Positions 26,377 through 34,513 of a DNA stretch of 64,000 nt are shown here, piece after piece (position 1 is the stretch's first letter; every line of letters starts with the position of its first letter). Below the pieces are notes generated by a model that saw only the letters and a list, made by a program, of their open reading frames with translations, had not been told where the DNA came from and searched no databases. Both the position numbers and the translations under genes were made by a program. Source of the stretch: Proteiniphilum propionicum (GTDB taxonomy: Bacteria; Bacteroidota; Bacteroidia; Bacteroidales; Dysgonomonadaceae). The stretch spans positions 2,657,501 to 2,721,500 of the forward strand of contig NZ_CP073586.1 in assembly GCF_022267555.1 (NCBI RefSeq). Direction: 5' to 3'.

Positions 26377-27665
26377 CTGTATTCGAAATTATCTGTTCTT
26401 ATATAACCAATTTGTCTTTGGTTAATATTTATCTCTTGCATAAGACCTAACGAAACAAGATGTTGCAGATCTTTTCGGGTAGTTTTACTTGACACGTTGA
26501 ATATGGTTGTGAGCTCTTTGGCAGTAAAAATAGTTTTTGGTTTCTCTGTAAGCGTTTTTAGGATCTGCGCCTGACGTTCGTTTATTACTGAGATTTCTTT
26601 GAAATAGAGCAAGTCGTTTTGTTCGCTAATTTTTCTCTGTAGGTATATTTTCAGCTCATCAAAAGCTTTTTGCATTGTCTCTAAATTATACTGTATAAAA
26701 TATGAGAGGTCGTTTTCGTCATTTTCGGTATAAAGAAATGCTGTTTCATATTTTTTCTTACTTCGGTAAATTATTCTGGAAATTGATAGATATTCGGTTA
26801 GCCAATATCCTTTTTTTATCATATACCAATACACCAGAGAACGTGCTGTACGGCCGTTTCCATCTACAAACGGATGTATATACGAAAGCATAAAATGAAT
26901 TATTATACCTTTTATTATTGGATGTATGAAAAATTCATCATCATCTTTATTTGCAAAATTACATAGATCGTTTAGCCATTTATTAATCTCCTTGTAAGTA
27001 GGAGGTGTATGAGCCACATCACCGGTAATACTGTTGACAACCATCACATCATCGGATGTACGTAAACTACCTTCATATTCGCTATTAGAAAGGGTGTTGT
27101 GTGTAATTAAGCGTTGTATCTCTTTTAGTTGTTCAACCGAAAAGGTCTTGGACTTATTTTCAACCAAATACCGGATTGTGACATAGTTGTTTGAAATCAT
27201 CTGTTGCCCCTTGTTTTGTGGCTTGAGCTGTTTTCTTAACATATCTTTTGCAACCTTTCGGGTAGTTGAGGCCCCTTCCATCTGACTTGAAGCAATTGCT
27301 TCTTCCATAATGGAATTTACCAGATAAAACCTCTTGTCCTTTTCCGGTATGATTCCCTGAGTACCGAGACTTCCACCAAGATTGAGGTCTAAGGTATGCA
27401 ACATCTCCTGCATCTTGTCGGTTACGGAGAACTTAAATTTAGTTTTGCCAAATGTAACAGTTTTTGCTGTTAAATTTCTTTTAGTTTTAACAGCGTGCCA
27501 GAACGCTGTTGGATTAACATCAGCAGGAACATGATACTTTAGCCTATCCCAATAAAGATATTCTTTATCTATCTTATTAAATAGAGTGTTGAAGTTGGGA
27601 TTGACAAGTATCTCCATAACTTCGTTGAATTTATCTTTTTCTAAAATTGGCGGTTTTTCAATCAT
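26352..27665 (-). CDS. Fic-domain protein, class II (putative AMPylator)
   Basis: A 437-residue Fic protein. The active-site loop HPFVDGNGRTAR is at residues 264-275 and matches HPFx(D/E)GNGRxxR, so AMP transfer from ATP to a target hydroxyl is expected. The inhibitory helix motif SSQMEG (126-131, pattern [S/T]xxxE[G/N]) lies before the Fic core, which defines class II Fic proteins. The C-terminal 80 residues form a winged helix (ERQAQILKTLTEKPKTIFTAKELTTIFNVSSKTTRKDLQHL), suggesting DNA binding and autoregulation. No toxin/antitoxin partner is adjacent. The gene is flanked by 42-bp direct repeats. Confidence 0.88.
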   Translation of the reverse strand: MIEKPPILEKDKFNEVMEILVNPNFNTLFNKIDKEYLYWDRLKYHVPADVNPTAFWHAVKTKRNLTAKTVTFGKTKFKFSVTDKMQEMLHTLDLNLGGSLGTQGIIPEKDKRFYLVNSIMEEAIASSQMEGASTTRKVAKDMLRKQLKPQNKGQQMISNNYVTIRYLVENKSKTFSVEQLKEIQRLITHNTLSNSEYEGSLRTSDDVMVVNSITGDVAHTPPTYKEINKWLNDLCNFANKDDDEFFIHPIIKGIIIHFMLSYIHPFVDGNGRTARSLVYWYMIKKGYWLTEYLSISRIIYRSKKKYETAFLYTENDENDLSYFIQYNLETMQKAFDELKIYLQRKISEQNDLLYFKEISVINERQAQILKTLTEKPKTIFTAKELTTIFNVSSKTTRKDLQHLVSLGLMQEININQRQIGYIRTDNFEYRLREVRGN

Positions 27666-27684
27666 ATTCTTCTATTTTAAAGCA

Positions 27685-27692
27685 CAAATATA
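27685..27692 (-). promoter_or_regulatory. -7 box of the fic promoter
   Basis: The minus strand reads TATATTTG, matching TAnnTTTG, 20 bp before the fic start. The TTARGGGAA repeats (27708-27749) lie just upstream, where an activator or autorepressor would bind. Confidence 0.55.
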
Positions 27693-27707
27693 GAACATAT
27701 TTTGTAA

Positions 27708-27749
27708 TTAGGGGAAATTTTCCTCTAATTTCCCTTAACTTCCCCTAAT
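27708..27749. repeat. 42-bp direct repeat upstream of fic
   Basis: Second copy of the 26335-26376 repeat. On the minus strand it reads ATTAGGGGAAG, TTAAGGGAAA, TTAGAGGAAAA and then the inverted TTTCCCCTAA: three near-identical units of 10-11 bp (one helical turn) plus one in reverse. Confidence 0.85.
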
Positions 27750-28132
27750 TTAGAATTTCTTCCTAAAAGTAATTTGCCGTTATTTATTAAAATTGTGTTC
27801 AATTATCTCTCAAGCAACGTACAGGAGAAGCTACTCTCTTATGGATTACCGTTGTGCATACTGATGCACGCGAGTAGCACCTATGTTGGCTTCATACCAC
27901 CGCCATACCATCGAGGGACGGGTGAAACCGCTGCAAAAGGAACCGCTGCAAAAGTGTGTTGTAATGCCACCAGCGGGGGGGGTAATAACCAATAAGGGGA
28001 AAACTTTGGTAAGCTCTTTCAGGGTGTAACTGAAATTCCGGGGGTGTAATAAGCAATAAATGGAAAATTTTGGATAACTTGATTTAAACCGGCTAAGCAT
28101 TTAAACCGGCTAAGCAGTGACAGCAGTCAGGG
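27750..28132. other. Non-coding region with several short tandem repeats between fic and tRNA-Val
   Basis: No gene is supported here. It contains a 15-bp tandem pair (AACCGCTGCAAAAGG at 27926-27940 and 27941-27955), two related blocks of about 37 bp (27977-28012 and 28040-28078, both GGGGGT(G)TAATAAnCAATAA...GGAAAA) and a 17-bp tandem pair (28083-28116). Short reading frames in both directions have no family resemblance that I recognise. Confidence 0.6.
28083..28116. repeat. 17-bp tandem repeat resembling a tRNA D-arm
   Basis: TTTAAACCGGCTAAGCA is repeated exactly at 28083-28099 and 28100-28116. Its complement GCTTAGCCGGTTTA matches the D-arm GCTCAGCTGGTTTA of the adjacent tRNA-Val at 12 of 14 positions. 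Confidence 0.8.
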
Positions 28133-28207
28133 TGAATTGTGCCGGATTCGAACCGGCGACCTCTGCCCTGTCAAGGCAGCGCTCTAAACCAGCTGAGCTA
28201 ACAATTC
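28133..28207 (-). tRNA. tRNA-Val (anticodon GAC)
   Basis: The minus strand folds as a standard cloverleaf: acceptor GAATTGT/ACAATTC, D-arm GCTCAGCTGGTTTAGAGC, anticodon stem-loop CTGCC-TTGACAG-GGCAG, and T-arm GCCGG-TTCGAAT-CCGGC. The anticodon GAC reads GUC/GUU valine codons. The 3' CCA is not encoded (A then CCC follows the acceptor stem). Confidence 0.93.
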
Positions 28208-28271
28208 GGTCTGCAAAACTACACAAAAAAAGAATACAATCCTATAGGCCTTATCCAAATTTATTTATAAG

Positions 28272-28309
28272 TTCACAGCCGGGAAGGGGGGAGTGCCCGG
28301 GACTGTGAA
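28272..28309 (-). terminator. Hairpin between the metallophosphoesterase and tRNA-Val
   Basis: TTCACAG+CCGGG (28272-28283) pairs with CCCGG+CTGTGAA (28296-28309) with a two-base bulge. It lies just after the metallophosphoesterase stop on the minus strand. The U-run on that side is poor, so efficiency is uncertain. Confidence 0.45.
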
Positions 28310-28324
28310 AAATGCAATAACAAT

Positions 28325-29488
28325 TTACTTGCTGATGATATGAGTGGTGACTGTTTTACCTGACATATCCTTTATCAGTATCGACATTTTATTTTGTGTG
28401 GATTCAATGTCGAGGTATGTTTCATCATCATTTATTAGCACGGGAAAAGTAATCTCCTGCTGCTCTCCCTTTGGAATATATTTGTAGCTATGGGTGTGGC
28501 CGCAAAGCATGATATCTATCTTTGCCCGGTTGAGGGCAGGAAGGAGCTTGGCTGCAACATCTTTTGTGCCGTGCCAGGAGGAACCTGTGGGGGGTATATG
28601 CATGATTACTACCCTGAATGGGGCCGACAGGAAAAGAGGATCGTTTACCTGCTCTTCAATCCATTTTTGTTCTTCCGACCTGTAGGAGTCGAACCGCGCC
28701 AGCTCGGAATATTCGATATCGGAATCGGGCTTGTCTTCTCCTCCGTCTAAAATAAGGAAATGGACTGGCCCATGCCGTAGGGAGTAGTAGAATCTGCCGC
28801 TACCTGTGGGGAAGTAGTTATAGAGAGTGACACCGGCACGGCCTCTTGTCTCGTGGTTACCCCGGGCCAGGAACACGGGTACCTCTGATGCAAACAGTTC
28901 AACCGATTTGTCCATGAATCCTGTGAATATATCACTTTCATTCTCCAGAATAGATACCATGTCGCCGTTAAAGAAAACTATATCGGTATTCTCCTTTGTG
29001 CTTCTGCCGAGCATGCGGGCGAGGTTGTCGTTCTTGCCGTGAATGTCGTTTACCACCTTGAATGATATCTTCTCTTTCTCCCGGTTGAGAGTGGTAAAAG
29101 TGTAGGGCTTTCTGCTATAGACATTGGATGAGGCTATATTGCCGTAAATGACTCTGTGACCTTTGTAAGAGAGTACCTCTTTCGAGAAGATGCGGTAACG
29201 GTATGTTGTGCCAGGCTTCAGGTTGTTGACGGTGACTCGGTGAAGGGTTCCGGCGACCCTGCTGCCATGTGACGTTTCGTAATATTTATCGCGCTCTTCA
29301 GCGTAAAAACTGTCGTTTCCCCCGGGCGCCACTTCAACCCATGATACGGCGGTGTTGTTAGTTGTCCAGATTATTGTGGCTTCATTCTCAGTGACGTTCT
29401 GGAGGTAGGGGCCATTTTCAATTTTAATCTCCTGAGCTGCTAAAAAGAGAGGTATCAGCAGCGTAAAAATGGTAATCTTTCTTTTCAT
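28325..29488 (-). CDS. Secreted metallophosphoesterase with N-terminal FN3-like domain
   Basis: A 387-residue calcineurin-like phosphoesterase, similar in plan to purple acid phosphatases. A signal peptide (about 1-18, ending FLAAQ) is followed by a fibronectin-like domain (about 22-130, GPYLQNVTENEATIIWTTNN, LKPGTTYRYRIFS). The catalytic domain has the metal-binding series NDIHG, FFNGDMV, RGNHETRG, VVIMHIPP and CGHTHSYKY, in order. It should hydrolyse a phosphate ester in the periplasm or at the surface; the substrate is unknown. It lies downstream of upxY with its own promoter. Confidence 0.88.
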   Translation of the reverse strand: MKRKITIFTLLIPLFLAAQEIKIENGPYLQNVTENEATIIWTTNNTAVSWVEVAPGGNDSFYAEERDKYYETSHGSRVAGTLHRVTVNNLKPGTTYRYRIFSKEVLSYKGHRVIYGNIASSNVYSRKPYTFTTLNREKEKISFKVVNDIHGKNDNLARMLGRSTKENTDIVFFNGDMVSILENESDIFTGFMDKSVELFASEVPVFLARGNHETRGRAGVTLYNYFPTGSGRFYYSLRHGPVHFLILDGGEDKPDSDIEYSELARFDSYRSEEQKWIEEQVNDPLFLSAPFRVVIMHIPPTGSSWHGTKDVAAKLLPALNRAKIDIMLCGHTHSYKYIPKGEQQEITFPVLINDDETYLDIESTQNKMSILIKDMSGKTVTTHIISK

Positions 29489-29548
29489 TTTTGTTGTTTA
29501 TATTTCGTGTGATTGAACTTTTGTGTTATTGAACTTTCGTGAGTGTTG

Positions 29549-29577
29549 CAAAAATAGCTGAATATTATAACTGACAA
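29549..29577 (-). promoter_or_regulatory. Promoter of the metallophosphoesterase gene
   Basis: On the minus strand TTG (29575-29577), 18 bp, TATTTTTG (29549-29556) fit the Bacteroidota promoter. The leader to the start at 29488 is about 50 nt and holds a 16-bp tandem pair (ATTGAACTT... at 29512-29527 and 29528-29543 on the plus strand). Confidence 0.55.
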
Positions 29578-29656
29578 TGTTTTGTTATCTGTTACCGGCT
29601 CACAGACTATCTGATAAATAAATAGCTTTGCTAAAACAGCTTATAAGACACGATAG

Positions 29657-30193
29657 TTACTGTAAAGACTTGTTGTTTTCTACCATGGAAGCGCTCATCT
29701 CCACCACGGCGCAGCCAAGCTGGTTGATGCGGATGGCGATGTTCGACCTGCCGTTGACGGTTACCAGCTCGCCCTCGAGGCCGGCAAGGGGGCCCTTGAT
29801 GACACGCACCGTTTCCCCGGGCTTTAGAGTGTTGGTGTTGAACGATACCGGGCTGTCGGAGCAATCGAGCATAAAACGGAAACGGTCCATCTGCTCTTTG
29901 GGTATCTCGGTGGGGGAGTGCTCACCCCTGAGCACTAAGTAACGAAGCACCGAGGGTTGGGTGATGACAGTGTGCTGCTCTACCATATCAACACGAACGA
30001 AGATCATCATGGGAATAAGTACCCGCTCTACACGCTTTTTGCGGTCGCTCCACTGGCGTACCTCGATCTGTATCGGCAGGAAATTCTCAATTCCCAGATC
30101 CGTAAGCCGGTCGCGCACCCGCTTCTCGTGGTGCATCTTCACATAGACGGCCAGCCATCTTTTGTCTGTTTTCGGGGGGGATTTTGACAGCAT
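29657..30193 (-). CDS. upxY: UpxY-family transcription antiterminator (NusG-like)
   Basis: A NusG paralogue of the kind that lets RNA polymerase read through capsule operons in Bacteroides. The NGN domain (RWLAVYVKMHHEKRVRDRLTDLGIENFLPIQIEVRQWSDR, IPMMIFVRVDM) is followed by a KOW domain (LKPGETVRVIKGPLAGLEGELVTVNGRSNIAIRI). An upstream ATG at 30220 exists, but the -7 box TATCTTTG ends at 30228, which would leave no leader, so the ATG at 30193 (178 residues) is preferred. Such genes usually sit at the head of the operon they control; here the next gene on the strand is a phosphoesterase, and the wza/wzc genes point the other way. Confidence 0.88.
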   Translation of the reverse strand: MLSKSPPKTDKRWLAVYVKMHHEKRVRDRLTDLGIENFLPIQIEVRQWSDRKKRVERVLIPMMIFVRVDMVEQHTVITQPSVLRYLVLRGEHSPTEIPKEQMDRFRFMLDCSDSPVSFNTNTLKPGETVRVIKGPLAGLEGELVTVNGRSNIAIRINQLGCAVVEMSASMVENNKSLQ

Positions 30194-30227
30194 GATTTTT
30201 TGTAAAGATTTTGTTAGCATGAATGTG

Positions 30228-30235
30228 CAAAGATA
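30228..30235 (-). promoter_or_regulatory. -7 box of the upxY promoter
   Basis: The minus strand reads TATCTTTG, a full match to TAnnTTTG. No good -33 element is visible. The start of transcription would be close to 30221. Confidence 0.5.
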
Positions 30236-30423
30236 CTATTTTTAGATTTGGAATATTGGTTTTGCAATATGAAATATGGGATTGTTATTTTTTAATCTGA
30301 TAATCGCGTTAGTTGTTTCTCCCTTGGCAGGTGTTGATGATATGGTTGAGGAGTTTTTCTGCAAAAAAACATAAAAACAGCGTTTTCCATTGTTAACGGG
30401 ATGGTTATTTAAGCTAAAAATGC

Positions 30424-30431
30424 TACTTTTG
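30424..30431 (+). promoter_or_regulatory. -7 box of the wza-wzc promoter
   Basis: TACTTTTG matches TAnnTTTG and lies 33 bp before the wza-like start codon. It is divergent from the upxY promoter in the same 243-bp gap. Confidence 0.5.
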
Positions 30432-30463
30432 CGTGTGAAAAAATTAACTTAACAGATTACATT

Positions 30464-31258
30464 ATGCGAAAGATGTTGCTGCTTTTCCAGGTTATAGTGG
30501 CTTTAACCTGGCTCTCCGGTTGTACCGGAGCCAAAAAAGTGGCCTATATACAGGGAGCCGGGGAGGACGATATGACCGGATATATGCAAACCACACCTCT
30601 TTACGATGCCCGTATCATGCCGAAAGATCTGCTTACCATAACAGTTTCGGCTACCGATCCCGAAGCGGTGCAGGCGTTTAACCTTACCGTGCCGGGCAGG
30701 TCGACAGGATTGACCACTACTTCGCAACCGCAGCTGCAGGCTTATCTTGTGGATAACAGCGGACAGATTAACTTCCCGGTAGTAGGAATGATTACACTGA
30801 GCGGGCTGACCAAGCGGGAGGCAGAGATGAAGATTACCAGCCTGCTGGGGAGGTACCTGAAAGAGCCGCCGGTGGTGACGGTAAGCTTTGTAAACTACAA
30901 GATCTCGGTGATAGGTGAGGTGGCACGCCCCAACACGTTTACCATTAGCAACGAGAAGGTGAATATTTTTGAGGCGCTGGCAATGGCGGGAGATATGACC
31001 ATATGGGGGCGCCGCGACAACGTAAAGATAATTCGCGAAGATGCGCAGGGGAACAAGAACGTGATATTGATGGACCTGAACGACAGGGATATAATCTTCT
31101 CGCCATACTACTACCTGCAACAGAACGACGTGGTGTACGTAGAGCCTAACAAGACGAAAGCTAAAAACTCGGAGATTGGCAGCGCAACAGGCATATGGCT
31201 GTCGGCAACATCTATCCTGATATCGGTTGCAGGATTGCTGATAAACATCTTCAAATAA
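30464..31258 (+). CDS. Wza-like polysaccharide export lipoprotein
   Basis: A 264-residue outer-membrane export protein. The signal peptide ends in lipobox LSGC (Cys20). The Poly_export domain (about 45-140, LYDARIMPKDLLTITVSATDPEA ... LQAYLVDNSGQINFPVVGMI) is followed by an SLBB domain (about 145-225, ISVIGEVARPNTFTISNEKVNIFEALAMAGDMTIWGRRDNVKIIRE). A C-terminal hydrophobic helix (WLSATSILISVAGLLINIF) may form the pore helix seen in Wza. It is followed 35 bp later by the tyrosine kinase gene, the usual partner in capsule export. Confidence 0.9.
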   Translation: MRKMLLLFQVIVALTWLSGCTGAKKVAYIQGAGEDDMTGYMQTTPLYDARIMPKDLLTITVSATDPEAVQAFNLTVPGRSTGLTTTSQPQLQAYLVDNSGQINFPVVGMITLSGLTKREAEMKITSLLGRYLKEPPVVTVSFVNYKISVIGEVARPNTFTISNEKVNIFEALAMAGDMTIWGRRDNVKIIREDAQGNKNVILMDLNDRDIIFSPYYYLQQNDVVYVEPNKTKAKNSEIGSATGIWLSATSILISVAGLLINIFK

Positions 31259-31293
31259 CTATAACCGTTTCTTAATAATCAACTTTAAACAGA

Positions 31294-33669
31294 ATGACCG
31301 ATTCAAAAAACGTTATACCCGGTGATGCATTTGTTGGTGAGAACAGCGAGGAGACTATCTCCGTTATGGAGATAGTGCTGCGTTTTGTGCGTTACTGGAA
31401 ATGGTTTGTCGCGGGTATAGCTATAGCGTTAGTGTTTGTTTTTTTGTATTTGAGATATACTACTCCGGTATATAACATCGTCTCAAGCATTATTCTGAAA
31501 GAGGCAAAGAACCAGCGGTTTGAACCTTCGATGGGCGTCATGGAGGGGCTGCAGCTGAGCGGGCTGGGGGCAGTGAGCAACCTGGAGAACGAGATATACG
31601 TGCTGCAGAGCCGATCAATGATACGAAACGTGATAAACAGGCTTAGCCTGCATACATCATATATAGTGGAGGGGCGGATAAAGAGTTCCGACCTTTATAA
31701 GATGAGCCCGGTGGTAGTGAGCATGGAGCAGAGCAGGCTTGATGAACTGAAAAGTAATATTGAGTTTACCATGCAGATGAACGGGGAGGGAACGGTGAAG
31801 GTGTCGGGGCTGTTTGAAGGGCTACAGACAGATACCGTTTTCAGTTCGCTGCCGGCATTGCTGAATACCCCGCAGGGGGATATCAGCTTCACCCGCAGGC
31901 CCGGGGTGGAGGCAGGTGACAAGCCCGTGAACGTGGTTATTCAGCATCCCGAAGCGGTGATAAGGGAATACAGGGGAAACCTGTCGGTGCAACAGGCGTC
32001 GAGACAGGCATCGGTGCTCGACCTCTCAATAAAGACTCCCTATACTGAAAAGGGTAAGGATTTTCTTAATATGCTGGTGGAGGTATATAACAACGAGACC
32101 ATCGAGGATAACAAGATGGAGGCGTTTAACACTCACACATTTATCAACGAGCGCATAGCGATCATCAACGAGGAGCTTACGGAGGCGGAGAGAGATGTGG
32201 AGGACTATAAACGGAGCCGGGGGATGACCGACCTGCAGGTGGACCTGCAGCGGAACATGCAGATGGGAAGTCGATATGAGCAGGAGCTGGTGCAGGTGGA
32301 GACGCAGCTGAACGTGGTGAACTCGCTGAACGAGTATATAAACAATCCCGCGAACCTAAACAAGACCATTCCCACGAACGTGGGGGTGGAGGATCCCACG
32401 CTGGCCGCTACTGCCAGCGAATATAACCGACTGGTGTTGGAGAGGGAGCGGCTCTCGCAGAGCATGACGGAGGATAACCCTGCCATGAGGAAGCTGGACG
32501 AGCAGATCTCGGGGTTGAGACAGAATATCAACTCCTCCATAAGCAGTGTGCAGAGGGGGCTGAGTATACAGCGGCGCGATGCCCACAACCAGGCGAATAT
32601 CTACGGGGGACGTATTGGGAGCGTGCCGACCCAGGAGCGTGAGTTCATGGAGCTGTCGCGAGAACAGCAGATAAAGGCGAGCCTCTTCCTTATGCTGCTG
32701 CAGAAAAGGGAAGAGAACGCACTGGCGCTGGCAGCCACGGCAAACAGGGCTAAGGTGCTCGATGAGGCGATCTCGGCCGGACAGGTGGCCCCAAGGCCAA
32801 TGATTGTGTTGCTGGCGGCGCTGCTGCTGGGCTTGCTGATACCGGCGGGGATTATCTATCTGATGGATATACTGCAGTATAAGATTCGTACCCGCGCCGA
32901 TGTTGACAGGATATCGAAGGTGCCGGTGCTGGGCGAGATACCGAAACATGAGGAGAATGAAAATATAGCGGTGCTGGAGAATGAGACGCGACCCATCGAC
33001 GAGGCGTTCCGCATGTCGCGCACAAACCTGTTGCTGACGTTGGGTTCGGACAATAAGGTGGTGGTGTTTACCTCTACCGTGGCGGGCGAAGGAAAAACGT
33101 TTGTTGCGCTCAACATGTCTATCAGCACGGCCCTGCTTGACAAGAGGGTGCTGCTGATAGGTATGGACCTGCGTATCCCGCGGCTGAAGGAGTATATGAA
33201 CTTGGAGACAAACAACGGGCTTACAAGCTACCTTTCGGGCTTTGAGAAAGATATAGACAGCTTGGTTGTGCCGTCGGGAGTGCATCCGAATCTATATGTA
33301 CTTCCTTCGGGGCCGATACCGCCCAACCCGGCGGAGCTGCTCTCGCGCCCCACGCTTGACAGGGCGATAGAGAAGCTGAGAGAGGAGTTCGACTATATTT
33401 TTATCGACTCGGCTCCCTCGAGCCAGGTGACCGATACGCTGATAATTAGCCGTGTTTCTGATGCAACGGTATATGTGTGCCGTGCGGACTACTCAAGCAA
33501 GGGGAACCTCCGTTTCGCAAATAGCCTGATGGAGACAAAGAAGCTGAAGAACATGTTGCTGGTGATAAACGATGTAACCGAATTTCACAGGGGTTACGGC
33601 TATGGATACGGCTATGGCTATGGCTATGGCTATGGCAACAAAGGCGGGAAGAAAAAAAGTAAAAAGTAA
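31294..33669 (+). CDS. Wzc-like polysaccharide co-polymerase and tyrosine autokinase
   Basis: A 791-residue inner-membrane protein combining a Wzz chain-length domain and a cytoplasmic BY-kinase. The first membrane helix is at about 34-52 and the second at about 500-520. Between them is a long periplasmic coiled-coil region with a GNVR domain. The kinase has Walker A STVAGEGKTF (about 595-604), Walker A' LLIGMDLRIPR and Walker B YIFIDSAP. The C-terminus carries the autophosphorylation tail as an alternating YGYGYGYGYGYG run followed by lysines. It works with the Wza-like protein to control capsule or exopolysaccharide length and export. Confidence 0.92.
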   Translation: MTDSKNVIPGDAFVGENSEETISVMEIVLRFVRYWKWFVAGIAIALVFVFLYLRYTTPVYNIVSSIILKEAKNQRFEPSMGVMEGLQLSGLGAVSNLENEIYVLQSRSMIRNVINRLSLHTSYIVEGRIKSSDLYKMSPVVVSMEQSRLDELKSNIEFTMQMNGEGTVKVSGLFEGLQTDTVFSSLPALLNTPQGDISFTRRPGVEAGDKPVNVVIQHPEAVIREYRGNLSVQQASRQASVLDLSIKTPYTEKGKDFLNMLVEVYNNETIEDNKMEAFNTHTFINERIAIINEELTEAERDVEDYKRSRGMTDLQVDLQRNMQMGSRYEQELVQVETQLNVVNSLNEYINNPANLNKTIPTNVGVEDPTLAATASEYNRLVLERERLSQSMTEDNPAMRKLDEQISGLRQNINSSISSVQRGLSIQRRDAHNQANIYGGRIGSVPTQEREFMELSREQQIKASLFLMLLQKREENALALAATANRAKVLDEAISAGQVAPRPMIVLLAALLLGLLIPAGIIYLMDILQYKIRTRADVDRISKVPVLGEIPKHEENENIAVLENETRPIDEAFRMSRTNLLLTLGSDNKVVVFTSTVAGEGKTFVALNMSISTALLDKRVLLIGMDLRIPRLKEYMNLETNNGLTSYLSGFEKDIDSLVVPSGVHPNLYVLPSGPIPPNPAELLSRPTLDRAIEKLREEFDYIFIDSAPSSQVTDTLIISRVSDATVYVCRADYSSKGNLRFANSLMETKKLKNMLLVINDVTEFHRGYGYGYGYGYGYGYGNKGGKKKSKK

Positions 33670-33748
33670 CCTTCCCCGCTCCGCCGGCAGACGGAGATCA
33701 CTCTCTTTTAACCTCACTCCGGTAGACTGCTACCGGCCAATATATTAC

Positions 33749-34312
33749 ATGGACCAGACTTCTGCTGATAAGATAGAGAAACTCCTTGAACGTAAGTTTG
33801 AAGAGTTTTTTATGTGTCACTTTCCCAAGGTGAAGAATTTCGCATGGAAACTGCTGAAATCGGAACACGACGCGGAGGATATAGCGCAGGAGATATTTCT
33901 GAAACTGTGGAAAACACCCGGGTTGTGGAGCGACAACCCTAAAGCCTTGGACAGCTACCTTTACAAGATGACGAAGAACAAAGTTATCGATTTAATAAGG
34001 CAGAGATACAGCGAACCGGGCCATGCCACCGACGCCTTTTATGATGCAGGCCTTCCTGAAGCAGCAGTGGCCGGCTCTACACTGCCGGACATCTATTACA
34101 AGGAGACGGGGCTGATTATAAGGTTGTCACTGGAGCAGATGCCGGCACAGCGGCGGAGAATATTCGAGATGAGCCGCTTTGCCGGGATGAGCAACCGGCA
34201 GATTGCTGAAGAGCTGGGCCTTTCGGTCCGGACCGTGGAGCATCACATTTACCTGGCGTTATCGGAACTGAAAAAAAAGTTAATTTTTGCATTTTTGTTA
34301 CTTTTCCTTTAA
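33749..34312 (+). CDS. ECF-type RNA polymerase sigma factor
   Basis: A 187-residue sigma-70 factor of the Bacteroidota FecI-like group. Region 2 is at about 20-90 (NFAWKLLKSEHDAEDIAQEIFLKLW, KMTKNKVIDLIRQR) and region 4 at about 125-178 (MPAQRRRIFEMSRFAGMSNRQIAEELGLSVRTVEHHIYLALSELKK). The frame is open further upstream into the wzc tail, but the ATG at 33749 gives the family length and lies 79 bp after the wzc stop. With the FecR gene and the STN-domain SusC it makes a complete trans-envelope signalling set for the glycan locus that follows. Confidence 0.9.
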   Translation: MDQTSADKIEKLLERKFEEFFMCHFPKVKNFAWKLLKSEHDAEDIAQEIFLKLWKTPGLWSDNPKALDSYLYKMTKNKVIDLIRQRYSEPGHATDAFYDAGLPEAAVAGSTLPDIYYKETGLIIRLSLEQMPAQRRRIFEMSRFAGMSNRQIAEELGLSVRTVEHHIYLALSELKKKLIFAFLLLFL

Positions 34313-34406
34313 GTAGTACCCCTGTTTTATCCGTACTATATACAGAAAGCCGTGGTGAAAGGGCCTTTTCCCTCCATTGCCCCTGGCTTGACAACAGTAT
34401 ATAATC

Positions 34407-34485
34407 TACTCAAGTTTCGCATATATAAATTAAAACATTGTCAGTCGAATATTTAGTTGAATACTTAAAATGCGAAACTTGAATA
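34407..34485. repeat. 16-bp inverted repeat between the sigma and anti-sigma genes
   Basis: The arm TAcTCAAGTTTCGCAT (34407-34422) is the complement of ATGCGAAACTTGAaTA (34470-34485) with a single mismatch. The arms are 47 bp apart and the second ends 29 bp before the fecR start. It could be an operator pair or an mRNA hairpin; there is no T-run after it. Confidence 0.7.
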
Positions 34486-34513
34486 ATCTATTAAGAAGAT
34501 AAAACAGAGGTGA

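Noticed and set aside
27774-28100. Short reading frames on both strands between fic and tRNA-Val
   Set aside because: They are made of repeats and homopolymers and match no family I recognise.
30194-30220. Start of upxY at 30220
   Set aside because: The -7 box ends 8 bp before it, leaving no leader; the internal ATG at 30193 fits better, although not proven.
31300-33300. Long minus-strand frames opposite wzc
   Set aside because: Mirror frames of a GC-richer coding region; no motifs, and the plus-strand protein is unmistakable.
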